Origin: an uncultured Christensenellaceae bacterium
Lineage (GTDB): Bacteria; Bacillota; Clostridia; Christensenellales; UBA3700
Length of the DNA stretch: 8,440 nucleotides
NCBI GenBank assembly: GCA_902373595.1
Contig: CABKMX010000036.1
Location: 1 to 8,440, forward strand
Direction: 5' to 3'
A program made the translations under genes and the position numbers. Within the stretch, counting starts at the first letter, position 1, and every line of letters starts with the position of its first letter. Below the pieces are notes generated by a model. That model saw nothing but the letters and a program-made list of their open reading frames with translations. It did not search any database and had not been told where the DNA came from. Below, in pieces: positions 1 through 6,593 of this stretch.

Positions 1-64
1 GTTTTGTACTTAATCAACAACCGAAAAGACCAAATTGTTGGAGATCTCGAAAAAATTTTTCGGC

Positions 65-94
65 AAAAAAACGCCGCCCCGAAACAGGAGCGGC
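65..94 (-). terminator. Intrinsic terminator of the sigma/membrane-protein operon
   Basis: Read on the minus strand, an 8-bp stem (arm at 87-94 pairing with 73-80, one G-U pair) closes a 6-base loop and is followed by a run of seven T (complement of the A run at 65-71). It starts 15 bases past the stop codon of the membrane-protein gene, so it fits as the end of the two-gene operon. The remaining 64 bases to the left edge hold only an A/T palindrome near 47-61 and no gene that I can support. Confidence 0.85.
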
Positions 95-109
95 GAGAGG
101 AGACAGCCG

Positions 110-1249
110 TCAATGTCTGCCGCCGTAAGGGCGATCGTCGTCATCGTCATCGTCGTCGTCAAAGTCGTCGTCTTCATCGTCGTCGAAAAATTCGAAGCGA
201 TAGCCGCCGTCCTCGACATAGACGCGGAAGGACGCGTCGCCCGCCGCGAATTGCGCGCGGGCGTACAATATATCCTTGCCGCCGCGCGTCTCGCGCGTGA
301 ATTGCAATTTGTCGACGGCACCGTCTCTCTTGACGGTCAATTCGACCTCGGTCTCGCCGTCCTCCTGCTCGAGGTCGACGGTCGTGCTCTCGACGACTTT
401 GCCGTTTTCGATCAAAGAAATCAGGTGGGAGCGTTCGAGCTCTTCTTCGCCGTCCTCCGATTCGCGTTCGGACTCCTGTTCGACGCGGATGTAGGAGTTG
501 TCGCCGATGTAGGCGTTGAACCACAGCTCTTCCTCTTCTTCCGACTCGTCCTTGTCGTATTCGCTCTCGGACTCTCTGCCGCCGCGCACGGCGTAGTCGC
601 CGCTCGGCGTGGACAGCACGCCTTCGATGTCGTATTCGCGCTCGGTCTCCTCGCCGTCGATCTCTTCGGACGACAGATTTTCGTTGTAGTAGAGGGTGTA
701 GGTCAGCGCGTTGCCGCCGAGCCCCGTGCCCGAGACGGTCATCGCGTATGCGTATTGCGCATACTTTTGAGGCACCTCGGCGGAAGTGTGCGAGATCTCG
801 CCGCCCGACAGCAAGCCGTCGACGAGGCGCAAATATTCCTCGGCAGAGTCGCGAATCGCCGCTTGGACTTCGGATGAGGGCAGCGCGAGCGCAAGTGCGC
901 CGGACGAGTTCATCTCGGCAAGCACCGAGCCTGCGGCGAGCGCGCTGTATGCGTAGAAATCGCCTTGAGTCGACATCAATATCGGAGGTGCGGGCGGAAC
1001 GGGCGACGAGCCGCCGCCGTCCAAAACGATAGGCAGGACGACGCACATAGTCAAGATCACGACGAGCGCCGCCGCAATGAGAGCGATCTTGGTGTTTTTG
1101 CCAAACGCGAACGTGCCGCCGTGAGCCGCCGCGGCGCGGCGTTCCGTCTGCGCGTCAAGCCCGAGTTCCGCGCGCACTCGCTCCTTGACTTCGTCGCCGG
1201 GGAGCACGTCGGCGGAGCGTTCTTTGAGCAACTTTTCGACGTCCTTCAT
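110..1249 (-). CDS. Single-pass membrane protein with acidic ectodomain and poly-Asp tail; putative anti-sigma factor
   Basis: 379 residues. The N-terminal ~50 residues are charged and probably cytoplasmic. One membrane segment lies at about 54-77, followed by a Gly/Ser/Pro linker (78-90) and a long extracytoplasmic part rich in Glu/Asp, especially 193-275. Residues 356-372 are Asp or Glu except one Phe. The start is supported by GGAGG four bases before the ATG, and the ATG overlaps the stop of the ECF sigma gene (ATGA). That coupling and the one-TM topology are typical of anti-sigma or sensor partners of ECF factors. No HxxxCxxC zinc anti-sigma motif is visible, so it is not a classical ZAS protein. 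It ends at the terminator just downstream. The role as anti-sigma is inferred from position; I do not recognise the outer domain. Alternatives are a secreted-type sensor or a target protein of the sigma factor. Confidence 0.75.
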   Translation of the reverse strand: MKDVEKLLKERSADVLPGDEVKERVRAELGLDAQTERRAAAAHGGTFAFGKNTKIALIAAALVVILTMCVVLPIVLDGGGSSPVPPAPPILMSTQGDFYAYSALAAGSVLAEMNSSGALALALPSSEVQAAIRDSAEEYLRLVDGLLSGGEISHTSAEVPQKYAQYAYAMTVSGTGLGGNALTYTLYYNENLSSEEIDGEETEREYDIEGVLSTPSGDYAVRGGRESESEYDKDESEEEEELWFNAYIGDNSYIRVEQESERESEDGEEELERSHLISLIENGKVVESTTVDLEQEDGETEVELTVKRDGAVDKLQFTRETRGGKDILYARAQFAAGDASFRVYVEDGGYRFEFFDDDEDDDFDDDDDDDDDRPYGGRH

Positions 1250-1779
1250 ATGTCCTCCTTGTTCAATTTTGCGCGCAATTTTTTGAGCGCTTCGTTATAC
1301 TTCCATGTCACCGTGCCTATCGGCATGTTCAGCATCGCCGCGACCTCGCGCCGCTTGTAGCCGGCGACCGAACACATCATCACGATGCGGTATTCCTCCT
1401 CGGTCAAAGCCTTCGCAGCGACGTCATAGACATAGGGCAGAGGTTCCTCCTTTGCGCCGAATCGCCATGACTGCTCGGCAAAATCGGTCGAGACCTCGCG
1501 CTTTGCGCGTTTGACGTGGTTGAGCGCGAGATTTTTGCCCATCTGCACCAGCCAGCCGGTGAAATTGTCCTCGCGATAGGCGCTCAAAGAGCGCAGCGCG
1601 CGCACATAGGTGTCTTGTAGCAGATCCTCGGCGTCGTGCTTGTTGCCGACAATGTAGAGAATCGCAAAGTAGACGGCGCGGTTGGTGTGCTCGTATATGT
1701 AATCGAACGCGCGCGTATCGCCGCCGGCGAGTGCGGCGACTTTAGATTCCAATTTGCGCTTGTCCGTGCCCATATACAT
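1246..1779 (-). CDS. RNA polymerase sigma factor, ECF subfamily (sigma-70 family)
   Basis: 177 residues from the chosen ATG. Sigma region 2 covers about 24-93, with the core-binding/-10 motif DAEDLLQDTYV at 49-59 and the region 2.3-2.4 stretch ending NLALNHVKRAKRE. A short linker follows, then sigma region 4 at about 125-172 (LTEEEYRIV and a helix-turn-helix around EVAAMLNMPIGTVTWK). It directs RNA polymerase core to a dedicated promoter set. The reading frame stays open upstream to 1854, but those codons run through the -10 and -35 boxes. The ATG at 1779 has GGAGA 11 bases upstream and is preferred; the ATG at 1773 is an alternative. It is coupled by a 4-base overlap to the membrane protein downstream. 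The promoter looks like the vegetative sigma type, so self-activation is not evident from the -35/-10 seen. Regulon and inducing signal are unknown. Confidence 0.93.
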   Translation of the reverse strand: MYMGTDKRKLESKVAALAGGDTRAFDYIYEHTNRAVYFAILYIVGNKHDAEDLLQDTYVRALRSLSAYREDNFTGWLVQMGKNLALNHVKRAKREVSTDFAEQSWRFGAKEEPLPYVYDVAAKALTEEEYRIVMMCSVAGYKRREVAAMLNMPIGTVTWKYNEALKKLRAKLNKEDI

Positions 1780-1825
1780 TATGATAACAATCTCCGAACG
1801 GTTTTTGTTGGGATTTTCCGATTTC

Positions 1826-1854
1826 AGTATAACCGACGCCGCGACGATTGTCAA
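1826..1854 (-). promoter_or_regulatory. Sigma-A-type promoter of the ECF sigma operon
   Basis: On the minus strand TTGACA (1849-1854), a 17-base spacer and TATACT (1826-1831) match the vegetative consensus at 11 of 12 positions. Transcription would start near 1819, giving a leader of about 40 bases before the ATG at 1779. This is the strongest promoter of the window by consensus match. Confidence 0.85.
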
Positions 1855-1881
1855 GAACGAAGCTCGAGAGGCGCGTTGCGA

Positions 1882-1910
1882 TTGCTTTTTGCGCGGCGTT
1901 GCGCTATTAT
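1882..1910 (+). promoter_or_regulatory. Probable promoter of the ATP-grasp operon
   Basis: TTGCTT (1882-1887), 17 bases, TATTAT (1905-1910). The predicted start near 1917 falls on the ribosome site GGAGG (1917-1921), leaving only about nine leader bases. It is divergent from the sigma operon promoter, with 27 bases between the two -35 boxes. The -35 is only a partial match, so this is less certain than its neighbour. Confidence 0.5.
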
Positions 1911-1925
1911 ATATGCGGAGGCAAT

Positions 1926-2789
1926 ATGAAGAGAGGTCTGCTCGCGGTCAACGCGTTTTTGAATACGGAAAAATTTTTGTCCGTCTACCGCTTTTTGCAA
2001 CAGGCGGCGCAAAGGCGCGGCATCGCGCTCGACATCGTCCGCACCGACGAATTTTGCACGCCGTCCGACGAACTGCCGAGCGGCATCGTCGACGCCGACT
2101 TCGTCATCTTTTGGGATAAGGACATTCATGCGGCGCGCCGTCTCGAAAGGGCGGGGATGAAGGTGTTCAATTCCGCACGAACAATCGAGATTTGCGACAG
2201 CAAGATCTTGACGGCCATGTGTCTCGACGGCAAAGCGAAAATGCCGACCACCGTCTTTGCGCCGAAGACATTCGACACGGTCGGATATTCGGACAGGCGT
2301 TTCGTCGCGCGCGCGGCGGAGATTCTCGGCTTGCCTATGGTCGTCAAAGAGGCGTGCGGCTCGTTCGGTTGGGAAGTGTGGCTTGCGCGTACGCTCGAAG
2401 AGGCCAACGCCGTCATTGACAAGATCGGCGCGCGCGAGTTTTTGATGCAAAAATTTGTCGCCGAGAGCGCAGGCAGAGACGTGCGCGTAAATATCGTCGG
2501 CGGCGAGGTCGTGTCGGCGATGTACCGCTACAACGACCGCGATTTTCGCTCCAACATCACCCTCGGCGGCAAGATGAAGCCGTATGAACTGTCGGATGAA
2601 CAACGCCGCGCCGCACTCGCCGCGAGCGAGGCGGTCGGCGCGGATTTTTGCGGCGTAGATCTGTTGTTCGGCAGCTCCGGCCCGCTCGTGTGCGAGGTCA
2701 ATTCCAACCCAAACTTCAAGAGCAGTCTCGATTGCACGGGCGTAAACATGGCGGACAAGATTGTCGAATATATCGAGGAGAAAATTTGA
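1926..2789 (+). CDS. RimK-like ATP-grasp ligase, first of a pair
   Basis: 287 residues. ATP-grasp enzymes activate a carboxylate as acyl phosphate with ATP and join it to an amine or thiol; RimK-like members add amino acids to peptides or cofactors. An N-terminal pre-ATP-grasp domain (about 1-90) leads to VVKEACGSFGWEV at 139-151 (ATP-binding lysine and glycine loop), QKFVAESAGRDVRVNIVGGE at 175-194 and the metal-binding EVNSNP at 257-262, where E257 and N259 fit the family ExN motif. The segment DFRSNITLGGK at 206-216 is also typical of the family. GGAGG lies four bases before the chosen ATG; the open frame continues upstream to 1848 but without a ribosome site. It overlaps the second ATP-grasp gene. 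Family assignment is firm; substrate and product are unknown. It is close in length to RimK, but S6 modification is not implied. Confidence 0.9.
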   Translation: MKRGLLAVNAFLNTEKFLSVYRFLQQAAQRRGIALDIVRTDEFCTPSDELPSGIVDADFVIFWDKDIHAARRLERAGMKVFNSARTIEICDSKILTAMCLDGKAKMPTTVFAPKTFDTVGYSDRRFVARAAEILGLPMVVKEACGSFGWEVWLARTLEEANAVIDKIGAREFLMQKFVAESAGRDVRVNIVGGEVVSAMYRYNDRDFRSNITLGGKMKPYELSDEQRRAALAASEAVGADFCGVDLLFGSSGPLVCEVNSNPNFKSSLDCTGVNMADKIVEYIEEKI

Positions 2790-3580
2790 GACGCGGCTTT
2801 TTGATCTATGAGCGCGAGGACGCGGAGCGCAACGAATGGTTTGTCGGCAGGCTGCGCGAAGAGTTTGCGCGAAAGGGCGCAAGGCTTGACCTTGTCGTCG
2901 CGCACGCGGTGGGCGAATTGCCAAACGAGACGCCCGACTTCGTAATAGCGCGCACGCGCAACGCCTCCGTGAACAGGTTTTTTGAGGAGAAGGGGATACC
3001 CGTTTTCAACAATTCCGCAACTTGCGCGACGGCAAACGACAAATATGCGACATATGAGCTGTGCCGCGAGTGCGGCATACCCGTGCTGCCGACAGTGACG
3101 GCGGATGAGTATCGCAAAGGTATGTTCGACTTCCCCGTCGTCGTCAAGACTAGGGACGGGCACGGCGGCAAGCAGGTGTTTTGTGCGCGCGATTACGACG
3201 AAGTGTGCCGAATGTCGGAGGGGAGGCAAGCAGATTACATCGTCCAACCGATGTGCTCCGCCCCCGGCATAGATATGCGAGTGTATATGCTCGGCGGCGA
3301 GGTCGTCGTCGCGGCGGAAAGGCACGGAGAGGGCTTCCGCAGCAATTGGTCGCTCGGCGGCAAAGCGCGCATTGTGCAGCCGCCAGAACAGGTGATGAGC
3401 GCGGCAAAGAAAATCTGCGCGCGGCTCGGAAGCGATTGGATAGGCGTCGACTTTTTGCCGCATGACGGCGGATATGTGTTGGGCGAAATCGAAGATCCGG
3501 TCGGTGCGCGTATGCTGTACGCGTTGACGGATATCGACGTTGCGAGGCGGTTGGCGGAGCGTTTTTCGATGAAAATATGA
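2786..3580 (+). CDS. ATP-grasp ligase-like protein, second of a pair, altered metal motif
   Basis: 264 residues starting at TTG (2786), which overlaps the previous stop codon as TTGA. GAGGAG ends five bases upstream, and the resulting start MRRGFLIYER resembles the MKRGLLAVNA of the first enzyme, which supports the choice. Domains run in the same order: N-terminal part 1-85, VVVKTRDGHGGKQVF at 118-132 (ATP lysine K121 and Gly loop), GIDMRVYMLGGEVV at 161-174, GFRSNWSLGGKA at 183-194, and GEIEDPVGARMLY at 233-245. The last replaces the usual E-x-N by E234-I-E236-D. It is translationally coupled to the first ligase, so the two probably act in sequence or as a complex. It ends at hairpins in the convergent gap. 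It may be a ligase with altered metal binding, or a non-catalytic partner; substrate unknown. Confidence 0.85.
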   Translation: MRRGFLIYEREDAERNEWFVGRLREEFARKGARLDLVVAHAVGELPNETPDFVIARTRNASVNRFFEEKGIPVFNNSATCATANDKYATYELCRECGIPVLPTVTADEYRKGMFDFPVVVKTRDGHGGKQVFCARDYDEVCRMSEGRQADYIVQPMCSAPGIDMRVYMLGGEVVVAAERHGEGFRSNWSLGGKARIVQPPEQVMSAAKKICARLGSDWIGVDFLPHDGGYVLGEIEDPVGARMLYALTDIDVARRLAERFSMKI

Positions 3581-3604
3581 CACGGACTTTTTGGCGTCCG
3601 TGTC
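3579..3604. other. Perfect inverted repeat at the end of the ATP-grasp operon
   Basis: GACACGGAC (3579-3587) pairs with GTCCGTGTC (3596-3604): nine perfect base pairs around an 8-base loop. It begins inside the stop codon of the second ligase. No T run follows on either strand, so alone it is not a standard terminator. It may protect the 3' end of the message or assist the next hairpin. Confidence 0.7.
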
Positions 3605-3624
3605 TATAAAACTATGATTTGAGT

Positions 3625-3653
3625 GTGCGCCCTTGGAGTGAGGGCGCGCTTTT
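3625..3653 (+). terminator. Terminator between convergent genes
   Basis: GTGCGCCCT (3625-3633) pairs with AGGGCGCGC (3641-3649), nine pairs with one G-U and a 7-base loop, followed directly by TTTT (3650-3653), which runs into the dehydrogenase stop codon on the other strand. It closes the ATP-grasp operon. On the minus strand the same hairpin follows the dehydrogenase stop closely but lacks a T tract, so its effect in that direction is less clear. Confidence 0.6.
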
Positions 3654-4683
3654 ACGGCTTCAACGCCACCTTGATCACGCCGTCCTTGCGGCTTTCGAAC
3701 AGCGCGTAAGCCTCATCTGCGCGAGAGAGCGGAAAAGTGTGGGTGACAAGCGGCGACGTGTCCAATTTGCCCTCGGCGATCAGCCGCAATATTTCGTCGC
3801 AGTCGCAGCCGTCGACGCCGCCCGTCTTGAAGGTGAGGTTCTTGCCGTACATGTCCGGAAGCGGCAGTATTTGCGGCTTGCCGTACATCGCGACGATGAC
3901 GACGACGGCGTTGGGGCGCGCGCACTTCCAGGCAAGTTCGAATGTGTCGTCGCCGCCGGCGACCTCGAGGACGCTGTCCGCGCCGCCGCGTTTGAGAGCC
4001 TTGCATGCCGCTTCAAATTCTCGGGGTGCAAACACGCGTGCGTACGGGTAGTGCGCGTGCACGAACTCGCGCCGTGCCGCGTCCTTTTCGCAGACGAGAA
4101 TTTGTGACGGAGAGTGCAGCTTTGCGCATTGCAGCGCGCATATCCCCGTCGGTCCCGCGCCTATTATCGCCACGGTCGAGCCGCACTCAATCTCGGCAAT
4201 CTTTGCCGCCCAAAATCCGGTTGCCAAGATGTCGCCGACAAACAGCGCGTGAAGATCGTCCACTTCGTCCGGAATAAGCGACAGTCCGTTGTCCGCCATC
4301 GGCACGCGTGCATACTCGGCTTGAACGCCGTCGATACGGCAGCCGAGCGCCCAGCCGCCGTCGGGCAGAGTGCAATTGTTGACCCAGCCGTTGCGGCAGA
4401 AAAAGCAATCTCCGCAAAAGGTCTCGACGTTGACTGCGACGCGGTCGCCGGGACGGACTTTGCGCACCGCGCTCCCGACCTCGCGGACAATACCGACCGC
4501 CTCGTGTCCGACGGTTATGCCCGGGACAGCGCGCGGCACCTCGCCGTGCTTGATGTGAAGGTCGCTCGTGCATATCGACGACATGGTGATTTCGACAATC
4601 GCATCCGTCGGAGCAACGATTGAGGGCAGAGGCTTTTCGACAAGGCGAAAGTCTCCGTGCGAAAAGTAGGTGTAAGCGAGCAT
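3652..4683 (-). CDS. Zinc-dependent medium-chain alcohol dehydrogenase
   Basis: 343 residues, normal for the family. It oxidises an alcohol, or reduces a carbonyl, with a nicotinamide cofactor in the cytoplasm. The N-terminal catalytic domain has C38 (SSICTSD), GHE at 59-61 and a likely D151 (GDILATGF) as catalytic-zinc surroundings. The structural-zinc lobe is CGDCFFCRNGWVNNC, cysteines 90, 93, 96 and 104. The Rossmann fold begins at VAIIGAGPTG (171-180), with E199 at the end of the second strand, which favours NAD over NADP. The C-terminal part (about 290-343) returns to the catalytic domain. The ATG at 4683 is chosen because GGAGG lies four bases upstream; an in-frame ATG at 4707 lacks this and precedes it. 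No clear promoter of its own is visible; it lies just past the typA terminator and could use read-through. Substrate is uncertain: short-chain alcohol, polyol or threonine-type are all possible. Confidence 0.92.
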   Translation of the reverse strand: MLAYTYFSHGDFRLVEKPLPSIVAPTDAIVEITMSSICTSDLHIKHGEVPRAVPGITVGHEAVGIVREVGSAVRKVRPGDRVAVNVETFCGDCFFCRNGWVNNCTLPDGGWALGCRIDGVQAEYARVPMADNGLSLIPDEVDDLHALFVGDILATGFWAAKIAEIECGSTVAIIGAGPTGICALQCAKLHSPSQILVCEKDAARREFVHAHYPYARVFAPREFEAACKALKRGGADSVLEVAGGDDTFELAWKCARPNAVVVIVAMYGKPQILPLPDMYGKNLTFKTGGVDGCDCDEILRLIAEGKLDTSPLVTHTFPLSRADEAYALFESRKDGVIKVALKP

Positions 4684-4726
4684 ATTGCCTCCTTGCCTTT
4701 GCGGCAAATTGCGGATATGTATGCGG

Positions 4727-4750
4727 AAAACGCCCCTTTCGGGGCGTTTT
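4727..4750 (-). terminator. Intrinsic terminator of the typA operon
   Basis: On the minus strand AAAACGCCCC pairs with GGGGCGTTTT around a GAAA tetraloop: a 10-bp perfect stem with T residues forming the 3' arm. It sits immediately after the typA stop codon. The hairpin is symmetrical and could work in both directions, but only minus-strand genes run into it. Confidence 0.9.
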
Positions 4751-6571
4751 TCAATCCTTTTTGAGCCTTGCCTGCATTTTGAGGCGTTGTTCCTTGTTGA
4801 GGATGGTCTTGCGCAGGCGAATGCTCTTGGGCGTGACTTCGACCAGCTCGTCGTCGGCGATGAATTCGAGACATTGCTCGAGCGACAGCGTGCGCGGCGT
4901 GACGAGTTTGAGTGCGTCTTCGCTGCCGGCGGCGCGATTGTTGGTCAATTGTTTCTTTTTGCAGACGTTGACGACGAGGTCGTCTTCGCGCGAGTTTTCG
5001 CCGACGACCATGCCGCCGTAAACTTGCACTCCGGGTCCGACGAACAGCGTTGCGCGCTCCTGGGCGTTGAACAGTCCGTATGCGGTCGTCACTCCGTCCT
5101 CGAATGCGACGACGGAACCGCGGCTGCGCTCTTGTATGTCGCCCTTGTAGGGCTCATAGTCCTTGAACACGTTGGTCATCACGCCGAATCCGCGCGTGTC
5201 GGTCAGCATCTCGCCGCGATAGCCGATTAGGCATCGGGCCGGGATGGAGAAGGTGAGGCGCGTGCCTCCTCTGTCGTCGGGGGTCATGTCTTCGAGTTCG
5301 CCCTTGCGCGCGCCGAGTTTGTTCATGACCACGCCGACGTAGGCGTCGGGGACGTCGACGACGACGGTCTCAATCGGCTCGCATTTTATCCCGTCAATCT
5401 CCTTGAATATGACGCGCGGACGCGACACTTGGAATTCATAGCCCTCGCGGCGCATCGTCTCAATCAATATCGACAGGTGCAATTCCCCTCTGCCGAACAC
5501 CTCGAACGCTTCGGTCGTGTCCGTCTCCTTGACGCGCATGCTGACGTTTGTCATCACTTCGCGGAACAGCCTTGCGCGCAGATGGCGCGAGGTGACGAAT
5601 TTGCCCTCTTTGCCGGCAAACGGGGAGTCGTTGACCATGAAGGTCATCGACAGCGTCGGTTCGTCGATTGCGACAAAGGGGAGCGGGTCGGGTTTGTCGA
5701 CGTCGCAAATCGTCTCGCCGATGTTGAGGTCTTGGATGCCGCTCAATGCGATTATGTCGCCGACCGTGCCCCTTTCCGCCTCGACGCGGCGAAGCCCTTC
5801 GAATTGATAGAGCTTGACGACCTTTTCGTGCGTAATCGTGCCGTCGGTGTGGCACAGCGCCGCCAATTGACCGCTGCGTATCGTGCCGCGGACAATCTTG
5901 CCGATGCCGATTCTGCCGACATAGTCGTCGTAATCCACATTGCATACGATAGCCTGCAAACCGTCGGCGTCGTCGCCCTCGGGTGCCGGAATCTCGGACA
6001 CAATCGTGTCCAAAAGCGGACGCATATCCGTGCCGGTCGTACCCTGTTCGAGCGTCGCCCAGCCGAGCTTTGCGCTGGCGTAGACGACTTTGAAGTCAAT
6101 CTGTTCGTCGTTCGCGCCCAGCTCCAAAAACAGTTCGAGCACTTCGTCGATTATCTTTTCGTAATCGCAGCCGCGGTCGACCTTGTTTATGACCACAACG
6201 GGCTTTTTGTTGAGCCCGAGCGCCTTTTTGAGCACGTATCGAGTCTGCGGCATGCACCCTTCGACCGCGTCGACAAGCAGCAATACGCCGTCGACCATGG
6301 ACAAGATGCGCTCTACCTCGCCGCCGAAGTCGGCGTGCCCCGGAGTGTCGACGATGTTAATCTTGACGCCGTTGTAGTGCACGGCGGTGTTTTTGGCGAG
6401 AATAGTGATGCCGCGCTCACGCTCGAGCGCGTTGCTGTCCATGACTCTGTCGGCGACCGCCTCGCCCTCGCGAAAGACGCCGTTTTGTTTGAGCAATTGA
6501 TCGACCAAGGTCGTCTTGCCGTGGTCGACGTGTGCGATGATCGCAATGTTGCGAATGTCCTGCCTTGTCAT
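4751..6571 (-). CDS. typA: Ribosome-associated translational GTPase TypA/BipA
   Basis: 606 residues, matching the usual ~607-615. An EF-G-like GTPase that binds the ribosome and helps late large-subunit assembly, needed mainly under cold or other stress. The G domain shows AHVDHGKT (13-20), switch I RERGITI (51-57), [14 protein letters not shown] (75-88), NKVD (129-132) and SAK (166-168). Beta-barrel domain II follows, then EF-G-like domains III and V (for example [21 protein letters not shown]) and the BipA-specific C-terminal domain with [15 protein letters not shown] and KKKQLTN, which identifies it as TypA and not LepA or EF-G. The ATG is 22 bases past the stop of the phosphodiesterase gene. 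GAGG is 12 bases upstream, a weak, distant ribosome site, so translation may depend partly on coupling. It is last in the four-gene operon and ends at the hairpin terminator. Confidence 0.98.
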   Translation of the reverse strand: MTRQDIRNIAIIAHVDHGKTTLVDQLLKQNGVFREGEAVADRVMDSNALERERGITILAKNTAVHYNGVKINIVDTPGHADFGGEVERILSMVDGVLLLVDAVEGCMPQTRYVLKKALGLNKKPVVVINKVDRGCDYEKIIDEVLELFLELGANDEQIDFKVVYASAKLGWATLEQGTTGTDMRPLLDTIVSEIPAPEGDDADGLQAIVCNVDYDDYVGRIGIGKIVRGTIRSGQLAALCHTDGTITHEKVVKLYQFEGLRRVEAERGTVGDIIALSGIQDLNIGETICDVDKPDPLPFVAIDEPTLSMTFMVNDSPFAGKEGKFVTSRHLRARLFREVMTNVSMRVKETDTTEAFEVFGRGELHLSILIETMRREGYEFQVSRPRVIFKEIDGIKCEPIETVVVDVPDAYVGVVMNKLGARKGELEDMTPDDRGGTRLTFSIPARCLIGYRGEMLTDTRGFGVMTNVFKDYEPYKGDIQERSRGSVVAFEDGVTTAYGLFNAQERATLFVGPGVQVYGGMVVGENSREDDLVVNVCKKKQLTNNRAAGSEDALKLVTPRTLSLEQCLEFIADDELVEVTPKSIRLRKTILNKEQRLKMQARLKKD

Positions 6572-6593
6572 TTGTCTTTATATCCTCAAAATT

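Noticed and set aside
1..64. A/T palindrome near 47-61 as a separate regulatory site
   Set aside because: Short A and T runs of this kind are common next to a terminator; nothing else supports a function.
35..877. 280-codon plus-strand frame with Val-rich stretches opposite the poly-Asp gene
   Set aside because: The Val-rich parts are the antisense of Asp codons (GAC read as GTC); no ribosome site or coupling, while the minus-strand gene has GGAGG and overlaps the sigma gene.
1851..2924. Long minus-strand open frame (357 codons) opposite the first ATP-grasp gene
   Set aside because: Shadow of a firmly identified gene; composition rich in Arg/Ala/His as expected from antisense reading of GC-rich codons.
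2528..3583. Long minus-strand open frame (351 codons) opposite the second ATP-grasp gene
   Set aside because: Same reason; the plus-strand product has the ATP-grasp motifs and a coupled start.
1780..3651. Graspetide (microviridin-like) cluster, suggested by two adjacent ATP-grasp genes
   Set aside because: No short precursor-peptide gene with a ligase-type core lies in the gaps beside the pair, no transporter or protease is present, and both enzymes are shorter than usual graspetide ligases.
4684..4750. Own sigma-A promoter for the dehydrogenase
   Set aside because: A TTGAAA lies upstream but its distance to any TATA-like hexamer is about 27 bases, too long for a standard promoter.
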